A stretch of DNA of 10,913 nucleotides from Gammaproteobacteria bacterium (GTDB lineage: Bacteria > Pseudomonadota > Gammaproteobacteria > UBA1113): the NCBI GenBank assembly GCA_019752835.1, contig JAIELR010000257.1, forward strand, positions 1 through 10,913, read 5' to 3'. A model generated the notes under the pieces. It ran no database searches. It had not been told where the DNA came from and saw only the letters and a list, made by a program, of their open reading frames with translations. The translations under genes were made by a program, and so were the position numbers. Shown here piece after piece: positions 1-6,982 of this stretch; the first letter of the stretch is position 1; every line of letters begins with the position of its first letter.

Positions 1-86
1 TAGCCTGGATGGAGCGCAGCGGAATCCGGGGAAAGGAATTCCGTTAAATATCAGTCCCCGGATTCCGCTGCGCTCCATCCAGGCTA
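1..86. repeat. REP-like element pair: perfect 31-bp inverted repeat
   Basis: Bases 1-31 and 56-86 are exact reverse complements, separated by a 24-base loop. Each arm read outward-in starts TAGCCTGGATGGAGCGCAGC. The right arm is preceded on the minus strand by the G of GTAG (base 87), the tetranucleotide at the head of REP elements recognised by RAYT (REP-associated tyrosine transposase) proteins. The left G would lie just outside the window. Each arm can also fold on itself (CCTGGAT against ATCCGGG with one G-T pair). A 13-base piece, CATCCAGGCTACG, occurs at 76-88 and again at 92-104, so the GTAG end is partly duplicated. A related sequence lies at 4499-4570. No transposase gene is visible here. 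Confidence 0.85.
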
Positions 87-265
87 CGATACATCCAGGC
101 TACGGTTTGGGTCGAGACCAATTAATCTTTTAAATAATTAATTTATTATTCTTAAGTAGAAATGTATACTGCTCTCATTCACAAAGAGAAGAGTATGCAT
201 TTTTTTATTTATAGTTATCTCTGCACCAAACTTTCCTGTATCTCCTTCAATATTAATGGCTGTCC

Positions 266-2662
266 ATGCTAGTCATTTTTGTTCCTGGCATCTTACTAGG
301 CATGATACTTAACCTAATCTTGCCGCGCTTGCCGAATACCTTTGAACTAGTTTGTTTGTGCGGATTGATATTATCTCTTTTGATAAGGTCGACCAGTCAT
401 GGGAAACTGCTCTTACAATGGATGCCCTCTATTTTTTGTTTTACAGTAAAAACGGATAAACAGGGTGTTAAAGCATGCTTGAATTTCAGCCTCGCTTTTT
501 TAATTGGATTTACCTGGTTTGCACTTAACGCCCAGTGGCTGTTAAATAAACAACTGCCTAAAAAATTTGAAAACATACCGATCATAGTTCAAGGTAAAAT
601 CAGCTCATTGCCGATTATTAAAAATGGCGCGCTCCAATTCCAATTTGATCTTCAACAAATAGGTAATGAAAACCAATTACAATCACTTAATTTAACTACG
701 TTACTCAATTGGAAAGAACAAGATAATATATCCAATGAACTGCATATCGGCGAGCGATGGCAATTCCAAGTGAAGCTAAAGCGACCGCATTCCTATGCCA
801 ATTTAGGTAGCTTTGATTATGAGGCTTGGTTGTTCCAAGCCAATATACGAGCTGCTGGTTTTGTTATTTCTTCATCAGCAACTCAGGCAGAAAATCTCAA
901 TAAAAAGCTGGCTTCGGCGAATTCATTTGGGTCGCGAATTGCTTATATACGAGAGTATTATAATCACCTTATTTTAACGAATTTAATTAATCGACCTTTT
1001 GCTGGTGTAATTGCTGCGCTTACGGTTGGTAATAGCAGTTCAATTACTCAAGCGCAATGGCAAGTTTTTCGCAATACCGGTACTAGCCATTTGATTGCGA
1101 TTTCAGGCTTGCATATTGGAATGATTGCCGCTTTATTTTATTTTCTAGGCGGTCGTGTATGGCGATTTTCTGCAATTTTATGTGAGCGTCTTCCTTCGCA
1201 AAAAGCAGGCGCTCTATGGGCTATGATAGGGGCATTTTTGTATACGGCCTTTTCTGGGTTTTCCATTCCTGCCGATCGAACGTTGATTATGATTATTGCT
1301 TGGATGTCGAGTCAATTGTTAAGCCGGTATAATCTTCCAAGACAGCGATTTATGCTAGGATTAGGGGCGATTATTATCCTCGATCCTTTTTCTGTAATGA
1401 ACAGTGGCTTTTGGTTATCATTTTCGGCAATTGCGTTGATTGCTTACGGCATGAGCCGACGATTAGCAATGAACAGTGTATGGTGGCGTTTTGGTCGCGT
1501 GCAATGGGTAGCTACGCTGGGTTTAATGCCATTAACATGGCTCTTGTTTCAACAAAGCTCATTAGTAGGTTTATTTGCTAATTTTATCGCCATTCCCTGG
1601 GTGAGTTGGGTGACTGTTCCAACCGCGCTGTTTGCCTGCATTCTTTTACCTTTTAGCGCCCATGCCGCTCAAATGGTATTGATACTGGCCGAAAAAACCT
1701 TAGAATGGCTGTGGCCGTATTTAAATTACCTTGCGAATAGTCATTGGAATAGTTGGTTCTTAGGGTTTTATACCCCTTGGTTAGTTTTACCGACGTTCAT
1801 CGCGGTCTTGTTAGCTTTAGCGCCATTGCAATGGCCCGCGCGATGGTTAGGACTTATTTGGTTTTTACCTGCATTATTAGCGCGTCCTGAAAAATTGCCT
1901 CCTCAAGCTGTAAAGCTAACGGTTTTAGATGTTGGGCAAGGTTTATCGGTTATTATTCAAACTCAAAATCATACGCTGATTTATGATACTGGCATGGGTT
2001 ATCCGGATGGTTATAATATGGGCGATGTTGTTTTATTGCCGTTTTTTCGTGCGGTGCATATTCATCACGTAGATCAATTAATCATTAGTCACGGTGATGC
2101 CGACCATGCCGGTGGGGCTGTGGCCTTAGTACGTGAGTTTCCGCAATTACCCATTTTAACCAGTGCTATTGCTAAGTTTAAGCAGGCTCAATTTTGTCAT
2201 GCTGGACAAACATGGCAATTGGATGGTGTTGAGTTTAAGATATTATATCCATTTGAGGGGCAGTTAGCCGCGGATAATAATAATTCTTGTGTATTAGAAA
2301 TCGTGGCAGGAAGTAAAAAAGCGATATTACCAGGTGATATTGAAGAAACTGCTGAAAAGACGTTAGTGGAACATTATCCAGGCCAATTGGGCGCTGATGT
2401 ATTAATTGCCGCCCATCATGGGAGTCAAACTTCTTCCACACCAGATTTTATCGCCGCAATTAACCCAAAAATAGTGATCTTTTCAACGGGTTATTTAAAT
2501 CGTTATCATTTTCCCTCGCCAAAAGTCGTCAGCCGTTATACAGCGGAGGGAAGCTTATTGTATAATACTTCAACTGATGGTGCCGTTACGATTGTTTTTA
2601 ATCAAGGCCTTAAAGTACATGCCTATCGTTCAGATGCGAGACATTTTTGGGACGAGAATTGA
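266..2662 (+). CDS. comEC: ComEC/Rec2 family DNA-uptake channel
   Basis: This 798-residue inner-membrane protein should carry single-stranded DNA into the cytoplasm during natural transformation. The hydrophobic N-terminus is followed by a soluble region of the DUF4131 kind (about 60-200). The Competence domain is marked by TSHLIAISGLHIG around residues 273-285 and several membrane helices to about 540. A C-terminal metallo-beta-lactamase-like domain starts at LDVGQG (D555) and has H609-G-D-A-D-H614, a PGD motif at D691 and HHGS at 717-720; all the usual metal-binding elements are present. Length matches the family (roughly 750-800 residues). The ATG at 266 lies 10 bases after an in-frame stop (254-256) and is the first usable start, although no clear ribosome-binding site precedes it. 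Nothing looks broken. Companion competence genes are not in the window, which is normal. Confidence 0.96.
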   Translation: MLVIFVPGILLGMILNLILPRLPNTFELVCLCGLILSLLIRSTSHGKLLLQWMPSIFCFTVKTDKQGVKACLNFSLAFLIGFTWFALNAQWLLNKQLPKKFENIPIIVQGKISSLPIIKNGALQFQFDLQQIGNENQLQSLNLTTLLNWKEQDNISNELHIGERWQFQVKLKRPHSYANLGSFDYEAWLFQANIRAAGFVISSSATQAENLNKKLASANSFGSRIAYIREYYNHLILTNLINRPFAGVIAALTVGNSSSITQAQWQVFRNTGTSHLIAISGLHIGMIAALFYFLGGRVWRFSAILCERLPSQKAGALWAMIGAFLYTAFSGFSIPADRTLIMIIAWMSSQLLSRYNLPRQRFMLGLGAIIILDPFSVMNSGFWLSFSAIALIAYGMSRRLAMNSVWWRFGRVQWVATLGLMPLTWLLFQQSSLVGLFANFIAIPWVSWVTVPTALFACILLPFSAHAAQMVLILAEKTLEWLWPYLNYLANSHWNSWFLGFYTPWLVLPTFIAVLLALAPLQWPARWLGLIWFLPALLARPEKLPPQAVKLTVLDVGQGLSVIIQTQNHTLIYDTGMGYPDGYNMGDVVLLPFFRAVHIHHVDQLIISHGDADHAGGAVALVREFPQLPILTSAIAKFKQAQFCHAGQTWQLDGVEFKILYPFEGQLAADNNNSCVLEIVAGSKKAILPGDIEETAEKTLVEHYPGQLGADVLIAAHHGSQTSSTPDFIAAINPKIVIFSTGYLNRYHFPSPKVVSRYTAEGSLLYNTSTDGAVTIVFNQGLKVHAYRSDARHFWDEN

Positions 2663-2755
2663 ATGTAGAGGGTACGTTTAAAATAACAGTAAAAAGTATA
2701 ATTTTTTTTCTTCGCCTGATATACTCCTCCCTCTTTTAAAATTGGTCTTAATGGA

Positions 2756-3547
2756 ATGTTGAACAAATCTATTTTATTTTCCTTTATTGCGGCTTTATCT
2801 ACTGCGTTTTCAACGAGTGTCTTTGCTTCAGACAGCGCCTTCAATGGGCCTTATTTAGGCTTACAAGGCGGTGGTAGCTTAGGTTATTTTTCAGAAAGTA
2901 GTGACTCTACACTCACGATCAATGAACGACCTAATATTAGCTTTTCACTTGATGCCCCCGTTGATAGCAGCGCAAGTAATTTAGGCGGCTTTTTAGGCGC
3001 TTATGCGGGGATAGGGCATGTGTATAAGCGCTTTTATTTAGGTATGGAAATAAATGGCGATTTAGGCTCCGTTGATACGACAAATTATGCCCCGCCGACG
3101 AATGATACCGGCGATTTAACAACGAGTATCAAGGACGATGCCAGTATTAAAAATCCCTATGGTGTTACCCTGCGGCCTGGCTATTTATTAACCCCTTCAT
3201 TATTGCTTTACGCTCAATTAGGGGTCGAAAAAGCACAGCTTGATATGAATTCGACGACCACTTATGAGAATGTACCGACTCAATCAGATGCAATTTATAG
3301 CATTCAAAGCGGGGTAAACCAAAGTCAATGGGGTTATCGTGCCGGCCTTGGCATTGAAACACAATCGAAAAATCACCATCTGAGCGTGCGTCTAGAATAT
3401 CTATTTACCGATTTTGGTACGCTCTCGTCGACTGATCAAGCGCCTATCACGGGTCATTTACTGTTACCGACCAGTAATATTAGCGAAACTTCTCATTTTT
3501 CGCCTTTTATGCACAGTTTATTTTTGGGTGTTAGTTATTATGTTTAA
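2756..3547 (+). CDS. Small outer-membrane beta-barrel protein (OmpA/opacity-like)
   Basis: The 263-residue product has a clear signal peptide: a short n-region with K4, a hydrophobic stretch and a VFA-S cleavage site after about residue 24. The mature part begins with the Gly/aromatic alternation typical of the OMP_b-brl superfamily (GPYLGLQGGGSLGYF at about 31-45). It continues with strand-like repeats (GVTLRPGYLL, LLLYAQLGVEKA, WGYRAGLGIE, LSVRLEYLFTDFG) and ends FLGVSYYV, a C-terminal beta-signal with Val where Phe is usual. An 8-strand barrel in the outer membrane is the likely fold; the ligand or role cannot be read from sequence. The ATG at 2756 has no strong Shine-Dalgarno sequence, but no other in-frame start keeps the signal peptide. 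The stop overlaps the start of the next barrel gene by 8 bp, so the two were probably co-translated as a pair. Confidence 0.88.
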   Translation: MLNKSILFSFIAALSTAFSTSVFASDSAFNGPYLGLQGGGSLGYFSESSDSTLTINERPNISFSLDAPVDSSASNLGGFLGAYAGIGHVYKRFYLGMEINGDLGSVDTTNYAPPTNDTGDLTTSIKDDASIKNPYGVTLRPGYLLTPSLLLYAQLGVEKAQLDMNSTTTYENVPTQSDAIYSIQSGVNQSQWGYRAGLGIETQSKNHHLSVRLEYLFTDFGTLSSTDQAPITGHLLLPTSNISETSHFSPFMHSLFLGVSYYV

Positions 3548-4502
3548 TCGTCATTTTTTCACAAAATTTATATACTCTTCACGTTTGAATTTTTGGCGGT
3601 GTTGGAAGTTTGCTCCTCTTCGGTCATGTATTTCATATATACTCATCGATATTGAATCTGCGGCGTTGTTGCTTTTTGACAGCTCGCCGCCGTCATGTAT
3701 TGAACATACACTCCGTTGGCTCGCATCAAAAGCGCCTAGCCGCAAATCCAATCTCGATGGATATACACTCCCTCGAGTCACTCGCTTCCGCCTAGCCAAA
3801 AATCCAATCGTTTTGAGTATAGTATTTGTTTGCCTAGGCGGGTTTATAGCCGAAAATGCTGCGGCAGCCACTACATCGACACCCACGAATTCAGTCACAT
3901 TGACCTTGAATCCCGCGGAGCCTATGGTATTACCTTCAACTGAAAATGCCTTTAATCCTGCTTATGTCGGTGTATTCGCTGGTTATGGCAATACCAACTG
4001 GCAGCAAATGGTGAGTCAAGATGCTTCTACTGCAACCTCAACACCAACTTCGGCGGGCGGAAGCGGAGTGGCTGAGGGTATTATGCTGGGTTATTCGATA
4101 AGCCGTTATTTTGCGCTTGAGGGTGATTTTACCCATTTCCCCAGTGCTGATTTGGTTTTTGCACCTTATAGCGTGTATCGACCATTGACGGAAACGACGT
4201 CTAAAACAAATGCCTATGCTTTATTAGGTAAGTTTATGTTATCTCTTGATAATGGCAAGTTCAGTCCTTTTTCTGAAATTGGACCGGGTTATGTTCAGCG
4301 TAATGACGATCTGGCGCAAAAAGGGCATTTTGGCGGGAGCTTTGGTGTCGGGGCTGATTATTATATAACGCCACATTGGATGGCTGAGATCGGTTTGCAA
4401 TATTATACCGGCTATGGCGATTCCACGCTAAAACCTGCTTATGATTACATTCCATTTCTTTATACTGTTAATGCGCGAATTGCCTATCGGTTTTCATTGT
4501 AG
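3540..4502 (+). CDS. Outer-membrane beta-barrel protein with an in-frame repeat insertion in its signal peptide
   Basis: From the ATG at 3540, overlapping the previous stop by 8 bp, the frame encodes 320 residues. The C-terminal 200 or so form a beta-barrel protein: AYVGVFAGYGNTNW, GIMLGYSISRYFALEGDF, AYALLGKFML, FSEIGPGYV, GVGADYYITPHWMAEIGLQY, and the end VNARIAYRF followed by SL. Residues 1-10 (MFNRHFFTKF) look like a signal-peptide n-region, but the matching h-region (IVFVCLGGFIA, from residue 94) and the Ala-rich cleavage region are 83 residues away. The intervening codons belong to the palindromic element at 3569-3821. Excising 249 bp restores a standard signal peptide and a 237-residue precursor. 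A TTG at 3813 could start a shorter form but lacks a charged n-region and a Shine-Dalgarno sequence. Frame continuity to 3414 is an accident of overlap with the upstream gene. Whether the present product is exported is uncertain; it may be a decaying gene. Confidence 0.75.
   Translation: MFNRHFFTKFIYSSRLNFWRCWKFAPLRSCISYILIDIESAALLLFDSSPPSCIEHTLRWLASKAPSRKSNLDGYTLPRVTRFRLAKNPIVLSIVFVCLGGFIAENAAAATTSTPTNSVTLTLNPAEPMVLPSTENAFNPAYVGVFAGYGNTNWQQMVSQDASTATSTPTSAGGSGVAEGIMLGYSISRYFALEGDFTHFPSADLVFAPYSVYRPLTETTSKTNAYALLGKFMLSLDNGKFSPFSEIGPGYVQRNDDLAQKGHFGGSFGVGADYYITPHWMAEIGLQYYTGYGDSTLKPAYDYIPFLYTVNARIAYRFSL
3569..3821. repeat. Nested palindromic element inserted in-frame in a coding region
   Basis: The ends mirror each other: TATACTC at 3571-3577 and GAGTATA at 3815-3821, with similarity running inward (left GTTTGAATTTTTGGCGG; right arm reversed GATTGGATTTTTGGCTAGGCGG). 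Inside is a second mirrored pair, left 3638-3665 and right 3733-3765. The order is therefore L1 (from 3571), L2 (from 3638), R2 (3705-3761), R1 (3762-3817). L1 and L2 are diverged direct copies of about 67 bp, both ending near TCATGTATT. R2 and R1 are 57- and 56-bp copies; their 20-base cores at 3734-3753 and 3790-3809 differ at two bases. TATA occurs at 3569-3572 and 3818-3821, consistent with a target-site duplication. The 249 bp between them are 83 codons without a stop. Confidence 0.8.
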
Positions 4503-4570
4503 GCCGGGTGCAGCGCAGCGCAATCCGGGGTGCCACTCTCCCCCAAGGGAAAGGGGCTTTACCCCGGATT
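4499..4570. repeat. REP-like element between convergent genes; possible bidirectional terminator
   Basis: The left part starts GTAG and continues GCCGGGTGCAGCGCAGCG, closely resembling the element at 1-86. AATCCGGGGT (4522-4531) is a perfect inverted repeat of ACCCCGGATT (4561-4570), with a further CCCC/GGGG pairing inside the loop (about 4540-4556). The TAG of GTAG is the stop codon of the plus-strand beta-barrel gene. The right arm, read on the minus strand, encodes the last Asn-Pro-Gly of the convergent gene, whose TAA lies directly beside it. The hairpin sits where a terminator for both genes would be expected, but there is no U-run, so any terminator role is inference. Confidence 0.75.
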
Positions 4571-5683
4571 ACTCCCTGTCTTGTGATCCTGCTCTGGCTT
4601 GTTTGTTTTATCCGGGGCAGGTGAAGGTTTCAATTCGGCCTGGCTAAAATAAGAATAATAATTATTACCTGTAGAAATATCTGATTCAGGCTGACTACGT
4701 GTCTTCGTTGAAACATCATTAGCATCACTATTCTCTTGTTTGCTCTCTTCTTTGTTTTCTAGTTGCGCTGTAGGGGCATCTGCGGTATTTTCAGTTGCTG
4801 TACTGTTCTCATGCTGCTTTAACTCGCCTGTCCACTCGGCCGACTTGATTTCTATTTTCTTTGTCAATTCCTCAATTTTTTTTACTTCATTGGCTATTTT
4901 TTTTGCATGTGAGCTTCTTATAAGAAAGGTAGTCACTAACGAGCCACCTACAATGGCAGCCGCAGCTAATCCTACAACAGGCCCTAGTACAATACCAACC
5001 GATGCAGTGAGCGTCAAAAAAAACGTAGTTGCTGCGACATTCTTCAGCGTAAATGCACTTTTAAATATATTCATCCCCATAAAGAGTTTGTTAAACCCGG
5101 TAGCGAGTTTTTCGCCGAATGATTTTTTTGGAGGCGGGATGTTTTGAGGTGTTGATTCATTATTTTTGAATTTAACAATTTTGACTATAGATTTATTGTA
5201 CCCACTGATTTGTGAGAGCAATTGCATTGCATCGATTAACTCATTATCATTTCCTTTATCAAGCTCAGCTGCTGTTCTTTTTGTAATTAACGATTGCATG
5301 GACGCAATGCCTTTTTTTTCGTTTTCTATGGCTTTTTCTAAGGATTTGTATTGTTTGTTTTCAGTATGAAATTTTTCCCAAATACTGAGTCCTAATAAAG
5401 GCACAAGGGTGATTATGCAAGCCGCAATGAGGAGTGGTGAGCCAATAACAGAGAGTCCCAAAAAAGCGCTAATAAAAAAAGTAATAGTTCCTATTATGTA
5501 AAAAGGCTCTAAAATACCTTCAAATAGGCTCACAACATCGACTAATCGATTTCTTTTAGGTTTTTTTGATGCTTGTTGTGCGTTCGCGTCTTTATTTAGG
5601 CCCGATAAAAGTTGTTCCTCTTCTAGAGAGAGAGTTGAACGATTAGTCTTGTTGTTAAGAACGGGATCACGCTCTATGGCCAC
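4559..5683 (-). CDS. Unrecognised membrane protein: two TM hairpins with coiled coils and a low-complexity tail
   Basis: I do not recognise this 374-residue protein. After a polar N-terminus rich in Asn, Lys and Gln there are two membrane hairpins: residues about 61-81 plus 83-101, and about 216-235 plus 236-256. Each is followed by a charged, probably coiled-coil helix (about 104-135 and 258-290). The last 85 residues are hydrophilic and low in complexity (many Glu, Asn, Ser, Thr, Lys, Pro). The two halves look like an ancient duplication (LFxG, then TFF, a Gly-rich turn, a second helix, then a Lys/Glu helix). No enzyme motif is seen. The GTG at 5683 is chosen because GGAG lies 8 bases upstream; a GTG at 5716 would add 11 residues but has no such site. 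The final residues come from a REP-like repeat. In a Legionella/Coxiella relative a secreted effector is possible, but that is speculation. Confidence 0.75.
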   Translation of the reverse strand: MAIERDPVLNNKTNRSTLSLEEEQLLSGLNKDANAQQASKKPKRNRLVDVVSLFEGILEPFYIIGTITFFISAFLGLSVIGSPLLIAACIITLVPLLGLSIWEKFHTENKQYKSLEKAIENEKKGIASMQSLITKRTAAELDKGNDNELIDAMQLLSQISGYNKSIVKIVKFKNNESTPQNIPPPKKSFGEKLATGFNKLFMGMNIFKSAFTLKNVAATTFFLTLTASVGIVLGPVVGLAAAAIVGGSLVTTFLIRSSHAKKIANEVKKIEELTKKIEIKSAEWTGELKQHENSTATENTADAPTAQLENKEESKQENSDANDVSTKTRSQPESDISTGNNYYSYFSQAELKPSPAPDKTNKPEQDHKTGSNPG

Positions 5684-5691
5684 AATAATTA

Positions 5692-5695
5692 CTCC
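5692..5695 (-). promoter_or_regulatory. Shine-Dalgarno GGAG that decides the GTG start at 5683
   Basis: On the minus strand GGAG is followed by eight bases (TAATTATT) and then GTG. No comparable site precedes the upstream in-frame GTG at 5716, so translation from 5683 is favoured. Confidence 0.6.
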
Positions 5696-5811
5696 GAACA
5701 ATTTACCTATATGCACATTTTCATTTACTATTGTACATGTAAAAAATTATCGAAATATTAATGTGAGCAATTATTTGGCGCTTTGGCTTTGTAGGGGAAC
5801 AATTTTGCGGC

Positions 5812-5984
5812 GTAGCCCTCAACCCGGGTGCACAGAGGGTTTTATTGCTTACGATGATTATTAATTGATGGTCTCAAAAAATGAGGCGATCTTTTCGCGG
5901 ACTGAGGGACGATAATTCATCTCCCCTCAGTGCGCGCCAAGATCGCAAAGGGGCCTATATTCGTGAACGCGCATTGAGGGCTAC
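5812..5984. repeat. Tandem intergenic repeat, copy 1 (GTAG-ended palindromic unit)
   Basis: This is the main content of the gene-free stretch 5684-6262. The unit begins GTAGCCCTCAA on the plus strand and ends with TTGAGGGCTAC, the same sequence reversed. Its right half (5891-5984) can fold: on the minus strand CCCTCAATGCGCG pairs with CGCGCACTGAGGG with one mismatch, and a further TGAGGG/CCCTCA pair follows. GTAG-headed palindromes in alternating orientation are the layout of REP/BIME elements. I see no start codon with an open frame worth calling here. Confidence 0.8.
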
Positions 5985-6004
5985 GCTGTTTGTTCAACGT
6001 TCGG

Positions 6005-6177
6005 GTAGCCCTCAATTCGCGGGCACGGGACTTATTGATCGCACTGGGTAACAGCATGGCATGCTATGAAAAAATGAACGGTGCTTTGCGCGAACTGAGG
6101 GACGATAATTCATCTCCCGTCAGTGCGCGTTAAGATCGCAAAGGGACCTATATTCGTGAACGCACATTGAGGGCTAC
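6005..6177. repeat. Tandem intergenic repeat, copy 2
   Basis: This is the same unit displaced by exactly 193 bp with no gap. The right halves (5891-5984 and 6084-6177) match at 87 of 94 positions by my count. The left halves share only the GTAGCCCTCAA head, AAAAAATGA (5876-5884 and 6069-6077) and scattered bases. The end of copy 1 and the start of copy 2 form a perfect 12-bp inverted repeat (5973-5984 with 6005-6016). Bases 6178-6262, between this copy and the CoA-transferase stop, show no gene, and I see no classical terminator there. Confidence 0.8.
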
Positions 6178-6262
6178 ATAGAAATATTTTTTCCCCTGGG
6201 CAAGCCGTGTTACGTAGCGGGAGAAACAAAGGGTGCAGGTTAATTTTCATCCGGTAAAAACG

Positions 6263-6919
6263 TTAAAAAACCATCTCAGGCACATGATCGGAAACGATTA
6301 ACTTCCCGTCGGTAATGGAAATAATCTCTTCGACTGAAATACCGGGCGCGCGTTCAAGCAAATGGAATGCACCGTCGTAAATATCCATCACAGCATAGTC
6401 GGTGACCACTTTTTTAATGCAGTTAACGCCGGTTAATGGTAAGGTGCATTTTTTTAACAGTTTAGAGTGTTTTTCTTTGTCGGTATGAATCATGGCGACA
6501 ATAATATTTTTGGCACCTGCAACTAAATCCATGGCACCACCCATGCCTTTGACCATTTTTCCAGGTATCATCCACGAGGCGATATTGCCATCTTGATCCA
6601 CTTCAAAAGCACCAAGCACGGTTAAATCAATATGCCCACCGCGTATCATGGCGAAACTATCCGCAGAGGAAAAAAAACAAGCGCCGGGCATTGCGGTAAC
6701 GGTCTCTTTTCCTGCATTAATCAGATCGGGATCAACGGTGACTTCTGTGGGATAGGGGCCTAAACCTAACATGCCATTTTCAGACTGCAGCATGACGTTT
6801 ATCTGGGGAGGTATATAATTAGCCACCAATGTCGGCATGCCTATACCTAAATTAACGTAATCGCCATCTTTTACTTCTCGGGCGATACGCATGGTGATTT
6901 GTTCGCGAGTCAATGCCAT
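6263..6919 (-). CDS. scoB: Succinyl-CoA:3-ketoacid CoA-transferase, subunit B
   Basis: The 218-residue product is the B subunit of a class I CoA-transferase, which moves CoA from succinyl-CoA to acetoacetate and so links ketone bodies or short-chain ketoacids to the TCA cycle. The catalytic glutamate motif is SENGMLG, with E47 as the expected nucleophile. GGHIDLTVLGAFEVDQDGNIASW (about residues 94-116), GMGGAMDLVAGAK and KCTLPLTG are typical of the SCOT group rather than the glutaconate or propionate branches. Length matches bacterial ScoB (about 216). The ATG at 6919 is supported by GGAG eight bases upstream (6928-6931, minus strand). It follows scoA by 125 bp, an unusually wide gap for this pair, filled partly by a palindromic repeat. 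A distinct acceptor such as 3-oxoadipate cannot be excluded, but no aromatic-degradation genes are nearby. Confidence 0.93.
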   Translation of the reverse strand: MALTREQITMRIAREVKDGDYVNLGIGMPTLVANYIPPQINVMLQSENGMLGLGPYPTEVTVDPDLINAGKETVTAMPGACFFSSADSFAMIRGGHIDLTVLGAFEVDQDGNIASWMIPGKMVKGMGGAMDLVAGAKNIIVAMIHTDKEKHSKLLKKCTLPLTGVNCIKKVVTDYAVMDIYDGAFHLLERAPGISVEEIISITDGKLIVSDHVPEMVF

Positions 6920-6982
6920 TTTTCTTACTCCAGAAATGTTTCTGATTCACTGAAATCCTTAATCCCCCAGTCTTGACAACTT

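Noticed and set aside
142..170. Possible comEC promoter with TATACT at 165-170
   Set aside because: The -10 match is fair, but the -35 position (TTTATT) is poor and the 95-base leader shows no other support. Not enough to annotate.
2667..2734. Dyads AGAGGG/CCCTCT and AGTATA/TATACT between comEC and the first barrel gene, considered as a terminator or leader structure
   Set aside because: Stems are only 6 bp with 56- and 19-base loops, and the T-run lies inside the loop rather than after the stem. Chance is likely in A+T-rich DNA.
3414..3539. Upstream in-frame ATG for the second beta-barrel gene
   Set aside because: It would overlap the first barrel gene by more than 130 bp in another frame. 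The start at 3540 has the expected signal-peptide n-region and a short overlap.
3551..3898. Open frame of 115 codons on the minus strand
   Set aside because: It runs antisense through the palindromic element and the start of the beta-barrel gene and has no ribosome-binding site or protein family features. Openness on both strands is a property of the repeat.
5649..5864. Plus-strand open frame of 71 codons
   Set aside because: It is antisense to the start of the membrane-protein gene and then runs into repeat DNA. No coding features.
5812..6177. Possible CRISPR array
   Set aside because: There are only two units, 193 bp apart, with no short constant repeat and no equal-length unique spacers; the units are palindromic REP-type sequence.
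6973..6978. TTGACA as a plus-strand -35 promoter box
   Set aside because: No -10 hexamer lies 16-18 bp downstream (the site falls in the C/G palindrome), and no plus-strand gene follows.
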